DNA of 64,000 bases from Acanthaster planci (Eukaryota > Echinodermata > Asteroidea > Valvatida > Acanthasteridae). Positions 36,051 to 47,481 of this stretch are shown piece after piece. The stretch spans positions 1,720,802 through 1,784,801 of the forward strand of contig NW_019091450.1 in the NCBI RefSeq assembly GCF_001949145.1, given 5' to 3'. Position 1 is the first letter of the stretch. Each line of letters begins with the position of its first letter. A program made the translations under genes and the position numbers. The notes beneath the pieces are model-generated. The model saw only the letters and a list, made by a program, of their open reading frames with translations. It had not been told where the DNA came from and made no database searches.

Positions 36051-38266
36051 GTCAACGCACGAGACCAACCAGAAGCAGACAGCATTTCGTTCGATCCACG
36101 CGCTCCGATCAACAACGGTCGTATGCTCGTACCCGGCCCGTGTGAGTTCGTCCGAAGTGGTCGTCGTCATCAGCGCAGCGTGGCTGTACCTACAGTACGT
36201 ACAAAACGTCTGCTAGAGCATCCACGGGGCCTGTTCGTCGTTTGGCATACACGAGCTGGTCACTTTACCAGAGTACCAAGGAAATGTTGGTTTGTTTTGA
36301 GGGCGCTGTATCTCCATTATGGAGATCATGCAATGAGCTAGCTAACCTCAGCTAACACAAGACTCACTGCTTCACACTTTTCGTTCCATTAAATACACAT
36401 TAAACATTAAATTCATTATTTATTTTACACAACACCTGAACAAATCTGTACATCACCTACATAATTCCTGACTAAATTCTCACATAAATTAATCCCTGCA
36501 TCACCTCTACAAGTTCCAAAATTCTGGGTGAAGACTATACATAGCTTAGTCGAATTAGAAAGTTCCACACTACATAAAATATCGCTAGCGCCCTACGAGA
36601 CTTCCATTTGAGAAGTGGAACTATGGTTCAAATGATCTAATTTTTGCAGTGCGGCTGTATCATGTGTTAGGATGAATAGTTAAATTCTTTTGATCAATTA
36701 CAAACTAATTTACATGCAGATTACGGCATTTCTTCAGACGTAAACACGTCTCAGCAATGGCATGAATCCGTGCGGCAACCCCCCCCCCCCCATAATTAGG
36801 CAAATGGAGCTTCGGTCTGCAAAATATACGTTGGCCGTCGGCATTCCCCCTGAAACATGGAATATAGCGTGTATCAATTTTTCGCATTTGGAGAATTTTA
36901 CACGACACGAGGTGGGCGAACAAGTTCCAAGTCGGCAAATTGACACCCCCCCGTAAGAAAATGCCGTCGTTACGCCTCTGCCGGACACCAACGTCCTGCT
37001 GAAATACACAATTGGTGATAACTGTTTACATAAGCGTTGATTTCAATGATAACCGTATCTGATAAACACGGAATTGAACGATAATGATTCTCTGATGTGC
37101 TGAAGTGTAGTGAACGCTTAACCTTAAAAGAGCTGGGGCGATATTTAACCCCACCCCATTTTTTTCATGTAGCTGCGGTGCGTTTTTTCACGAGCCGCCG
37201 CTTTGTTAAAGTTGGGGCCTGTTTTCAGAATTTCTTTGTAGTCGTGTTGCTTCAAGTTAGTGAAAATCGATGGTACAGTTCTTCAGTAGCGCCCATTATC
37301 AGAGACGTGTTAGACAACGTGAAACGTATACTTTGCCACAGCCGCGCTCAAGCACGAAAGAGTCCACGTTTGTACTGATAAGAGTGTTTTATAGGCATTC
37401 CGAGTTTAAAAAAAAATTGGAACAAAGGAAAGTCAAGTTCTCAGGGGTGGGTCCGCCCCCTGGCTGTAAGATGGTCCAAATAAATAAAATAACCCCGCTC
37501 TTTCAGGGTAAATACCGCGTAAAAGTAGAGCTTCTGCTTTAGAATTGCAACAATTTAATTTGTAAAGTTTGGATGATCATCAGAAAGCTGCGCTAAGGGT
37601 CTTGATTTCCAACACCAACCGAGAACTCTAGAGGGTTGTTTGTCTAGTGAATGATTATTTCACTTGTAGTTTTGTTCACGATCGGAAGAACAACTCTCCT
37701 TGTAGCGTAACTGCAGGTACCACGATAATAGTAGTCGGTGCATAGTGGTGGTGGTGGTGGGGGGCGGCATGGGCGAGATCACCGTTATCATTCCGGCCGG
37801 AGTAGGAAACCAAGCCTTAAAATCCTGTTTCGGCTAAATTGATGGGAAACTCATCAGGTCTTAATTAGCAAAGACATCCTCTAAACATTCTCTATTCAGC
37901 GATAGGAATTATAACTGAGTATACATTTGAGATACAATGATACATTTGAGATCGGAGAAGTTGCCATATGATTTGGGGAAGCGTTTATTTTCGGACATTT
38001 CGTGGGCACCCGTGCATAGGGCATGCATGGACATCCTCCCGGGAAGCCTTTACCCCGCCCCACGGTCGCATCTGCGCTTAGACATGTGGCTGCTTACAAA
38101 GCTGGCCCTGAGCCCCAGATAATAGTTTTAAGAGGAAAGATTAAATGACCTACATCTTTAGCCCATGTAGGTCGGGAGAAAGGGAGGGAACTTGGCTGGT
38201 CTCAGTATAAAAAGACTTGTCTATATCATGTGGCATAGACTTCCAGAATACGTGCTGAACGCAAAG

Positions 38267-38302
<36 letters not shown>
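38267..38302 (+). repeat. 36-nt poly(A) run
   Basis: An uninterrupted run of 36 A. It may mark the 3' end of a retroposed sequence on the plus strand, but I recognise nothing in the preceding 500 bp and no flanking target duplication. Confidence 0.9.
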
Positions 38303-38304
<2 letters not shown>

Positions 38305-39514
38305 AAACAGGAAAATGGAAATAGGGTATTGAAGGATTTAATCGTATAAACTAAACCCATCAACCCTAAAATAAGTCACTACGGGGTGTGGTGGGCGCGG
38401 GCCAATAAACGTTTGGCGAAGCGCGGGCGGAAGGCGCGTTCCTGTCTGGATGCAGGCCGGTAAATAGGCTGAAAACTGCTTCCGCGGGCCAAATCACAAT
38501 TTGTATGCGCTCAAATTCTCAATGAAATAGAGCATTTTGTGGCCCACGAACTTGAGGATTTGTAGTAAAGACAGGTTTAGGTGGACAAAGGGAAAACCAG
38601 CTTGCGTCTGAGCGAGATTTTGAAGAAATTGGTGCCCGAAAACGGTCTACTTTTCGAGAAATGTAGGCATGGATATTTCAAAATGGCGAGGGGTTTCAAG
38701 ATTGCATTTTAGGGGTGACCTTTCGTGGAAATAAATATCTTCAGAAGTCATCGGTTAATGAATGGAAATTTGACAAAAAATGAAAAATCATAAACTGGGC
38801 TTTAATTTGACGTGCGTCTCAAACTAAAGTATTTATCACTGTTGGCTATGGCAGTTAATACTATGGGTACAGTCCACGAATTCAAGCCCCATTGAAAACA
38901 ATGTAAAATCAGCACTGTTCAGGGTCAAATAACATACACGCCACCATCCCTGAGATATTTGAAACACAAATGAAATTCTTGTCTGGTCACTAATCTTTCA
39001 ATTTCTTTTCAATTTTTTGTGGGTTGACCAATTACACTTTTAATTATTCCCACAAAACAAAATCATCCCCCCAAAAGTGATTTTTCCGAAGTCTGATTGC
39101 GGCGGCGTTTTTCAAGTGGCAACCCTCAACTTTCTGGCACTTACGACCATTTTTCAATCATAGTTCTTAGCCATTCTGCTCTCGTATGAAAGCTCAAAGA
39201 CCCAGGGAGTTGATCCCGACAAGGATTTACACAATCTCGCCATTTTGGGAGCCAAACAATCTTTTGTTTCAAAAGATACTGCGGGGGCACTTTTAATGAT
39301 AATGAGCTGGTCAGAATTCTCACATGGAAGTCTGCACCCCCATAGACTGTACGCTCTTGCGCCCCCTATTGTCGGTCTATAGATATTTCTAATGAGTCTG
39401 TGGGAACAGGGCGAGGTGCAAGATGCGTCTGTACGGGCGCGTTTATTTTTCAAGAAGTCTGAGGCGACAGCATGACAAAGACTCAACGGCTGCAATGGCA
39501 CGACGCGACAGCTC

Positions 39515-39546
39515 ACCGGCATGACGTAAACTTACGTCATGCCGGT
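39515..39546. repeat. 32-bp near-perfect palindrome with bZIP half-sites
   Basis: ACCGGCATGACGTAA, a 2-nt spacer AC, then its perfect reverse complement TTACGTCATGCCGGT. Each arm carries a TGACGTAA-type ATF/CREB-like site. Confidence 0.9.
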
Positions 39547-39794
39547 TAACCTTACTTTCAACTTTGTTTCACGATTTTCAAAGGGTGTTTTATTGCCTTT
39601 TTGTGTTCACCCTACGAGTATTTCCATACTCATGGGCACAACTGTGATGCTACCCCGGGAGCAACCCCAGGTTGACGACCATTGCTTCTGTGTGTGTATT
39701 TTGCTACGTGATGCACTATTTTAACGTTTTAGTCGCTCAGTCTTTACATAGAAACAATCTGTACAGTAAGGTTAATGGTTTTGTTATCTCTTTA

Positions 39795-39872
39795 ATATGA
39801 AATGGCCAAATGATTAATGTTGCCGTTTTTAGATCGTTAGTTGGTGGGTTCGAATCCCACCGGTAGTTTTTT
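39795..39872 (+). pseudogene. tRNA-like relic (Leu-type) or SINE head
   Basis: A B-box GGTTCGAATCC at 39847-39857 sits in a perfect T-arm (GTGGG / CCCAC, loop TTCGAAT). An A-box-like TGGCCAAATGA lies at 39803-39813, and TTTTTAGAT between them resembles a tRNA-Leu anticodon loop. A six-T Pol III terminator follows at 39867-39872. The acceptor stem is not preserved, so it is not a functional tRNA. Confidence 0.5.
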
Positions 39873-41720
39873 ATTTTCCCAACGCTTACGGTCGATCAGT
39901 AGCTACAAGAGACGCTAAATTCACCCCGTCAAATTCCGTCAGTACCTTACCCGAAAGGGTAACTTTCTGCTGGGACTATCCGCGAAGTCCTGGTGAGCGC
40001 CTTAGTACAGGTTCGAGACATGTGGCCGACTCGGTGGCCAGGGCTTAGGGGCCTGTCTCGTTTCCTCCCTCGCATGGTCGTTCGAATCCTTTTTATGGTT
40101 AAATGGATGGGCAGGGAGGAAGTGCGGTGGGCTGGGAACCCGAGATCCCAGAAGAGTCCTATATGGAAGCCAGTAACTGCGATTCCTTTCAAATTTAGGA
40201 GTCGGTGCGCCTAAATGCCTGGTCAACATCGCATAACTTTTGGATTTTTCCCTCACCACATTTTTTTTCATTTCCCTGGACGCAGAATTCACCCACAAGG
40301 CAATTTTCTAGGTTTGAATACAGTAAGCTAAAGGATTCATGCTGATTTACTTCATTTGTAATCTTAATTTCCTACGTTTTCGACAATAAAAGGCATCCTA
40401 ATCGTGTTCGGGTTTCACTTCTTCTAAGTGATCTCAATAATAATAATTATAAAAGCAGTAGCGTATCTAGTAATTGTTTATGGTTCAGAAGTAACAGATC
40501 CAGGGGTGGCACAGTCGGGAGGAATAAAGTAATCACGTACATATAACGGACAGCATTGTTTTTAATAGTAGTGGCAGTCACCCAAATTGAGAAACCGCTC
40601 AGAAGTATCCTCTCTCATGCATGTGTAATTTTTTAATGAGGAATGTTTTATTTATTCTCTAATTCGACCCTCAAACGCAAATAAATTATTTTCGTTGCCG
40701 CCTCCCCTCATAATAAGCCCCACCCCTTTATTATGCCACCTGCAAAGAAGACAATGAATATACGACATATTTGGGGAGCACTGAACTTCGAGGAAGCGAC
40801 TTAATACTAGCCCGTGACGAACTTCGATGGCCAGCAATGCAGGGAGACCGCTTCCGTCGGAACGTCGTAGTCTGCGCGTCTCCACGCATTTCCAATGGAG
40901 CGAAGACCTAGACCTAGCTCTAGGCAACAGATTCGGTTGCAGCCTTAGCCTCACCCCAACCGGTAAACCGTGTGCGGCGTCAGCACAGCGCCCTCTGTTG
41001 AACATTCTTATGAAGACTATGAAATTAACATGATAAAGGATGGAAGTACTCGGCACACGGCTAGTGGTAAATCACCCTCTACTTGGGATGTTGCAGCTGC
41101 AGAGAGGGAAACACGAAAACGGCATAGACATGGTTTGTATAGTAACAATAACTGGGGGGGAAATTTATTTAACATGACAAGGGAGAAGGATTGGATGTTT
41201 TACACACTGATGCCAAAACGCGGATTAGGTCGAGGGCTTCCCCAGCCCTACATACTGTACGTGTGAAGCAAGCCTAACGCGCGATCAGCAGCCGTCAAAG
41301 GACACGAACTGTACGTTAAAAAGAATAATATGACATGAAACCAGGCATGGTGGGATGGATATAGGCCCATGGTTATAGTAAGACTACCCTGCATGTATCA
41401 AGATGGCAGGCTAACGGGGCCGGGTTTCCAATCGGCATGCATTGAAACAAGTAATCATGTGGTATTGAATCATCTCAGTCATCAATAATTCGAACTAATA
41501 AACAGAGTTAGCCACCGTTTCTCCGTAGGCTAGGCCCCTTGTGGCTAGACTAGCAATACAGGTAGCATTGACGTGTAAGCTTCATTTGCTAGAGAAAGTT
41601 ACATTTGTTGACAATGTTTGAGAAGTCCCATGTTGATGCGTGTACACTGCATCGTGTCCGCAGACTGAGGCTGGTTTGTGGTTGACATGCATAAAGTCAG
41701 ACATTTCATCAAAGCAAAGT

Positions 41721-43406
41721 ATGGCATCCATGCAAGGAACAAATTGCCACTGTTGTAATGAGACTGTAATTAGTTCAAGTGGGTCCGATGAAAGTTCACT
41801 GGCCTCTGATACCTCCTCAACACCCGACACAAGCTCGAGTGAGAGTGACTGCTCGAGTGCTCCTACCAGGCGGAAACGATGCAAGATGACTACACCTGCA
41901 CAAGGACAGACTGCTGTCATTTGGGAAAACCGAGATTGCCTTCCCCGCCGTTTCGGCTTTTCGGGCAGTCCTGGCATCAAAGTTGCCAGTTTGGGCTACT
42001 TCAGCTCGCCGCTGGATGTCTTCCTCCAATTTTTCCCCGAGCACCTGTTTGACTACATTGCCGACCAAACTAACAAGTATGCTGATGACCATCAAAGTGT
42101 CAACTTGGACAGCCACAGGAAAGATTGGTTCAGCACCACCTCGGACGAGATCAAGGCACTGGTGTCACTGGTGATCTTGATGGGCATTATGCCTAAGCCT
42201 GACGTCCAAGCCTACTGGAGTAGAGAGCCCACAATTGAGACTCCGTTCTTTGGCAACACCATGTCCAGAGACAGGTTTCTCCAGTTACAGGCAAACATGC
42301 GCTTCAACAATAACAATGATGATGATGGTACTGATCGGCTCTTCAAATTGCGTCCTGTTATTAAGACACTGACCAAGAACTTCAAGAGAGTGTACATTCC
42401 ATCACAAGATGTTACGACTTGCGAGTCACATTTGAAAATCCATGATCGTGAGAAACGGAAGCAGCACAGCCCTGACAAGCGGGCACATTTCAGCATTAGA
42501 ATCTTCAAGACGTGTCAGAGCACTGGGGATGCAGTTGGCTACACATGGAATATGAAGATCAGCACTGGCAAGGACCACGGTGCTGTAATGCCCAGAAGTG
42601 CCCGTGCCGTTCTTGACCTCAACAAGGATCTCCTGGACCGTGGATACAACATCTTCCTGGACAGTAAGTCCAGCAGCCCCGCACTCTTTCTCCGGCTTCG
42701 GGACAGGCAGACGAATGCCTGTGGAACTGTCCGGCTACACCAGAGACAGATGCCATCAGACTTGAAAAAGGTCAAACTCAAACGGGGCGAATGTGCCTTT
42801 CGCTCCAGTGACTGCGGACTCCTTGCTCTCATCTGGAAGGATAAGAAAGAAGTAAAAATGCTGTCGACAATACACTCAGCGGCCATGCAGGAGACCGGCA
42901 AAAGTGACAGGCATGGCAAGCAGATCCTGAAGCCCTCCTGCATCCTGGATCACAGCCGCTGCCGGGGTGCCGTCGAGCTCTCTGACCAGCTGGCGTCGAG
43001 CCACCACAGCATGTGGAGATCGGTCAAGTGGTACAGGAAGCTATTCTTCTACATGGTTGACCTGTGCCTGGTCAACTCCTTCTTGGTGTCCCGACTTCTT
43101 GGACGCGAAACCACCTACCTGGATTTCCGCATGGCTTTGGTCAAGGAGATACTGCACACGGTGACGTTGCCGGTGTACAACAAGCGCGGCCGCCCGCATG
43201 CCCTGCCAGCTCCCAACAGACTGACTGGCTGGCATTTCCCCATCACCCTTCCACCGACAGAGAAGACACCGAATCCCTGCAGGAGATGTGTGGTGTGCAA
43301 GTCTGAGGGGCGAAGGCGGGAGACACGGTACGCATGCGACACATGCAACGTTCCCCTGTGTGTACACCCTTGCTTTAAGACGTACCACACTGAACGTGAT
43401 TATTGA
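41721..43406 (+). CDS. piggyBac-derived transposase ORF with lost catalytic triad
   Basis: A single uninterrupted frame, 561 residues from ATG41721. The frame is open from 41637, but only after a TGA at 41634 and with no earlier ATG, so this start is preferred. N-terminus: a Ser/Asp-rich acidic tail (about residues 15-55). Then the DDE_Tnp_1_7-type fold: FLQFFPEHLFDYIADQTNKY, IKALVSLVILMGI, YWSREPTIETPFFGNTMSRD, GTVRLHQRQMPSDLKK, LSTIHS, KWYRKLFFYMVDLCLVNSF. The C-terminus is a Cys/His zinc finger (CRRCVVCK...CDTCNVPLCVHPC). At the three catalytic positions: Cys234 (TTCESH) for the first Asp, Asp314 (FLDSKSSSP) kept, Glu419 (AVELSDQ) for the third. No TTAA-bounded inverted ends were seen. Either a domesticated PGBD-like gene or a recently dead copy; I favour the former only weakly. 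Confidence 0.9.
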   Translation: MASMQGTNCHCCNETVISSSGSDESSLASDTSSTPDTSSSESDCSSAPTRRKRCKMTTPAQGQTAVIWENRDCLPRRFGFSGSPGIKVASLGYFSSPLDVFLQFFPEHLFDYIADQTNKYADDHQSVNLDSHRKDWFSTTSDEIKALVSLVILMGIMPKPDVQAYWSREPTIETPFFGNTMSRDRFLQLQANMRFNNNNDDDGTDRLFKLRPVIKTLTKNFKRVYIPSQDVTTCESHLKIHDREKRKQHSPDKRAHFSIRIFKTCQSTGDAVGYTWNMKISTGKDHGAVMPRSARAVLDLNKDLLDRGYNIFLDSKSSSPALFLRLRDRQTNACGTVRLHQRQMPSDLKKVKLKRGECAFRSSDCGLLALIWKDKKEVKMLSTIHSAAMQETGKSDRHGKQILKPSCILDHSRCRGAVELSDQLASSHHSMWRSVKWYRKLFFYMVDLCLVNSFLVSRLLGRETTYLDFRMALVKEILHTVTLPVYNKRGRPHALPAPNRLTGWHFPITLPPTEKTPNPCRRCVVCKSEGRRRETRYACDTCNVPLCVHPCFKTYHTERDY

Positions 43407-43518
43407 AAAAATTGTTTAATCACCCAGTAAGGTTAGAAGTTTCACTAGTTTGATTACATTATAAGGCTGGGGTTGATTATCGACATGTGTCAACCACTGG
43501 TCAATGCTCCCGGGTTAT

Positions 43519-43971
43519 TAGGGCTGAGTCAATTCAAGTAATTCACTATTCAAATATTCGACTTTCAATTTGATTGAATATCTGAATATCCGGTCGCACG
43601 GACCGGCAGATTGTTGATGAACAAAATCAGTTGCAATAACACAATTTGTACATCATGATAAATATAACAGCTTCTCACATCTAGGAGTATCTCCAGCCAC
43701 GATTTTGCAAGATTTAAGAGACAAACAAAACTTCTTGCCCTATTGAAAATCTCTGTTCCTTTTAAATTGTTTAATGAGTAATTTACTTTTTATATTGTAA
43801 GATTTTTGACACTTTTCATTTGAATCTGCTTGAAACAAGCCTCCATAGTGCACTATTTCTCATTTTTTAAAACAAAAGAGAAGTTTCCTTTCCTTTTCAT
43901 GAAAAATAATATTCGAATATTGATCGAATATTCGGTTATTTGGATATTTGGCACAGCCCTACTGGTTATGG
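43519..43971. mobile_element. hAT-like MITE, copy 1
   Basis: 453 bp; starts TAGGGCTGAGTCAATTC and ends GCACAGCCCTA. The flanking 8-bp sequences CGGGTTAT (43511-43518) and CTGGTTAT (43972-43979) agree at 7 of 8, as expected for a hAT-type 8-bp target duplication. The interior is AT-rich with repeated TTCGAATATTCG-type words and no ORF. About 10 kb away lies a second copy with high overall similarity. Confidence 0.88.
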
Positions 43972-45967
43972 GTACACCTGGGTACCAGGAAAAATCCACA
44001 AATTGTTGGTTAACTGTCATTGATCAAACAAGGCCTTACACTTATTACCAAGAATTCCTCACTGTACCAAGTACACTGTACATGTATGTTGAGAGTTATA
44101 TTTGTGTAATGAAAATGTATTCGTTGGAAAATTTTTTTAAAATTACCTGTCATTGCTACATGTACCTTTAGAAATCCACTGTAAGCACACTGTACATGTA
44201 ATATTTCATAACATCACTAAATGTACATCCATTAAAATAGAAAAGTAGAAAGACTAGTTATTTTCAGTAAAAATAAGCTTATTCATAGCAAGCAGTCGCT
44301 TCCATTTTGTACAACTTTCCATGACATCCACTTACTTTTGATAAACCTTTTCTGTCAGTTTAGTTTCAGTTCCACGACAAATAAGTCACTGTTCTTATAA
44401 GAGTGAAGTAATCCTTTTTTTCCTGATTTGTGAAACACAGTGTGAAACCTCCATTTTTTGCAAATTTAATATTTGCGTTTACCAACACTTAAAATATTCA
44501 TATATAGCTTTGAACTGTCAACCCTTGCTAATTTTGAACAGCGGAAAGGCACAGACCAGAACCGAGGGGGGGGCGGGGAGAGGGAGGTTATGACCGATTC
44601 ATGCTGCTTGTCAATGTTGATCTACGTGTATAGGTACATGTAAGTGACGTTCAATATGCAGACAGTCATGGCAGTGACGTCAACACTGCCAACGTTTGCA
44701 TCCAGTGTGGACATCGACTTAATCCATGTAGCAGACTCAGATTTGTATGATATGACTTAGAAGAAACATTAAGGGGCTTTATATTGTGAAAAGGGAGGAA
44801 TATTACCTCAAGGCACAAATGGACTTTTCCATTTGACAAGGCAAAGTGAGATGGAAAAGTGCAGATTTTACCTTGCTATAATATCTGACCACTCCACTGT
44901 TACTGGTACATGTAGCAACTCAGTACATGTATTTGTATGTGTACACGTTTACAATGTATAAGGTGTTGACATTTTTATTGTACGTAAGAGCTCTTGTTTT
45001 GCTACGGTACATAAAAGAGACTTTTTTTCTCTACCAGCAGTGAACAGACTATATGCAGCTATCAAAACACCCAATTGGAAATACATGTCCAGTACATTGC
45101 AGTTCTAGATGTATGCAGATACCAACAATTTGTAAAATAACTCCTCTAACACTTTCAGGGCAAGTAGGCATTTTGAGGCAAACCTGTTACCAATCGAGGG
45201 TAAACTTCTTGTTAATCAAATTAAATTTTTGTTAATGAAATTTATGTGCTTGTCAACTCTTTGGACAAAGTGGTTATGTACATGTGCAAGTGGTGTACAT
45301 GTATGTCGACTTGTATGCTTTCACTGTTCATTTGTCTAAAACTTGTTTTCTCTCTCCTGAAAAAAGTTCATTTTATGGTAATAATTGTTCCATTTTTGAA
45401 TGAGGAGTCTGCACTTGTACTTCGAGCACACCCTGTTGAGTGTTCAGTACACTTTTTGATCTTTCTTTCACAAATGTAATGTACATAAATGTAGGTATAC
45501 GTAGAATTGGAGGTGCTTTCTTGAAACATTAAATCTCTTATAAAGCTCACAAGTTAGTGCTGTAAACTCAGTAATTCAAACTAGAAATAAATTTTTTTTA
45601 CAGTGCAAAAGCTCCAAAATGTTGGCGTTGTAAATTGTGTGTACAGGTGTTCATATGCGTAAGCTATACTGCGTGCAATGGTGTATCACCCAAGTGTGTT
45701 AAATGCTTAACCCTCCTTTTGCTGTCACTGTCAAAAACAGTCACAGATTCCTTTCACTTCCCCTGTACAGTACATAGACATATCATGTGTCACTTGACTG
45801 AATTGAAGAATTAGAAGTCCCCCTTCAAAAATAAAATCACAATTTTTTAACTGACACATCAGGCTCAGGAGTTGCATTTCAGCATATGCTAAGTGACGGA
45901 CAAACACAAACTGGTACATGTACAGCACACGTAATGCATTTTAGCCAAAGTCTACATACGTATCCAG

Positions 45968-46045
45968 TGTGAGGCCGAGTCAATTTGGATAATAGGTTAT
46001 TCGAATATTTAACCTTCAAAACTAAATATCTAAACTAATCACATA
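45968..46045. mobile_element. Degenerate fragment of hAT-like MITE
   Basis: Contains GCCGAGTCAATTTGGATAAT and TTCGAATATTTAACCTTCAA, similar to the left end of the copies at 43519 and 53708. No right end or duplication recognised. Confidence 0.4.
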
Positions 46046-46566
46046 TTCAAATAATCCAGATTCCCACAAAAGCAGAAATAATGTACCGGTATGTAACAAA
46101 TGTTTGTGTGGTGGTCAGCCTTGTTGAGGTTTAGGACTGGGAGTCCAACTGACGTTTGGTCCTAACTAGTAATTTGTTCCCTCAGTCCCAGCTAGATTAC
46201 ACACCGCAAAAAGTATACAAGAATTTCAGGATGGAAGAGTAAGTTTTTGGCCCTGCTTGGTACATGTATAGTAAGTCATGTATCGGCTTCCTGTAATGTG
46301 CAAAAAAGGATATCCTTTTCTTTATAAAGATTTTTCTTCCCAAAATGTCTAAACTTACGGTGTACATTGTACATGCACATGATATATCTACATGTACCTT
46401 AAAAATACATGTACATGTACATTTAAGTTAAAAAAAGCATTTTGTAATCTTGTCCTAAGCCCAACTACTTGTACATGTACCTTAGCTTTGGCTGTGTATG
46501 CATGAGATAAAAGTAACGAGCCACACAAGTCATTGTAATAATCAGATCATTGATATTTTTTTGCAG

Positions 46567-47481
46567 GCTCTAAAATTGTGTACCTACAGTTTCAGGCTGC
46601 ATGACTGTTGCCTAAGAAACATCCCGACCTGAATCAGTCTATCATTTATGTGGACCTCCTTGCCCGAGCACCATATGGCAAACTAATAAGCCATGAATAT
46701 TAATCAGGAAGATGTCACTGGCCATGCGGGTGAACCCAATAACAATGTTTCCTGTGGTGGTTCAGTGGAGGAGGCCACAGGATGCGTCAGTTGTAGTGAT
46801 CAGTCGGTGGGTAGTGCGTGTAGTAGTCAAGAGATTGATGCTGGTGAATGGCAGTTGCAGCGGGAGGTTACTGCGGACACAACATGCCCCAGCAGTTGCT
46901 GTGACGAAGGGAACACTGGGCAAGTGCAGTTGGGGGATTCATTACAATACAGCCAGAGGGATTGTGGACGTGTGGCCCAGGGAGAGTCTGGACTTGGCAG
47001 GACTAGCCAAGATTTGTTGGAGGCAGAGGTCACCACTTATCTTGAAAGTGACCAAGGGCAGGTTGGAGGTGGTCATTTGCCTGGGCTTGTCAAAACTGAC
47101 CCTGGCATAATAGCTGGTGTTTGCCCGGAGCCAGGACCAGATAACCAGACAGAAGGGGACACCCTCACCATGAGGAACTGCACCTGTGACGAGGGCTCGC
47201 TTTGCTACTGCCCGTCCTCCTTCTTTGATAGCAGGAGTGACGTGCAAGACGTCAGGTGTCAGAGTCTGAAGAAGTCCTCAAGGAACATGACATCTTGGGC
47301 TGGTCCAGTGAAGAACAAGGATTTAGAGAAGGACATGGACGCGAGGGATTCTTGCCAAGCAGGAGATCACATCAGAGAAATTGAACGATGATGATGCAAA
47401 GGCTGCAGTAGAGGAAACGGAAGATGTAAAACAGTGCAAGAGTTTCATGGAGGACCTTGTAGATCGCATCTTCAATAACAG
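46567..47481 (+). CDS. KIAA0513: KIAA0513-like first coding exon, frame-shifted
   Basis: The acceptor TTTTTTTTGCAG|GCTC precedes a 5' UTR with an in-frame TAA directly before GCC-ATG (46693). The first frame runs to a TGA at 47389-47391. The conserved segment [14 protein letters not shown] is in the +1 frame and is open only from 47327. Between them, 47256-47352 in the third frame reads [19 protein letters not shown], which looks coding. Two missing bases, near 47255 and near 47353, would join all three; one extra base between 47327 and 47388 would join the first and last. Donor AACAG|GTCAGT, phase 2. Confidence 0.7.

Larger units (their letters stand above)
36051..41720. other. Intergenic region between PTP and piggyBac ORF
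   Basis: No exon recognised. Contents seen: a CpG-rich block at 36090-36250 (possible promoter), a 12-C run at 36779-36790, a GGT-rich tract at 37745-37767, a 36-A run at 38267-38302, a 32-bp palindrome at 39515-39546, a tRNA-like relic at 39795-39872, and CpG-rich DNA at 40800-41000 that could hold an unseen 5' exon of the plus-strand gene. Confidence 0.45.
43407..46566. other. Intergenic region upstream of KIAA0513-like coding exon
   Basis: No exon recognised. Holds a hAT-like MITE (43519-43971), a degenerate relative (45968-46045) and TA-CNNG-TA chains. Non-coding 5' exons of the plus-strand gene may lie here or further upstream, because its first coding exon starts at a splice acceptor. 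Confidence 0.45.

Noticed and set aside
37745-37767. GGT-rich tract as G-quadruplex
   Set aside because: Runs are mostly two G long, so only a weak two-layer structure is possible.
39883-40150. Possible structural RNA (rRNA-like look)
   Set aside because: Some phrases look RNA-gene-like, but I could not align it to conserved rRNA segments, and it has no tRNA fold of its own.
41640-41720. Longer N-terminus for the piggyBac ORF
   Set aside because: The frame is open here but begins with GTG after an in-frame TGA at 41634; the first ATG is at 41721.
42539-42943. Minus-strand 134-codon frame opposite the transposase
   Set aside because: Antisense shadow of the conserved piggyBac coding sequence.
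41300-43430. TTAA sites near the piggyBac ORF (about 41308 and 43415) as element ends
   Set aside because: The sequences next to them are not inverted repeats of each other.
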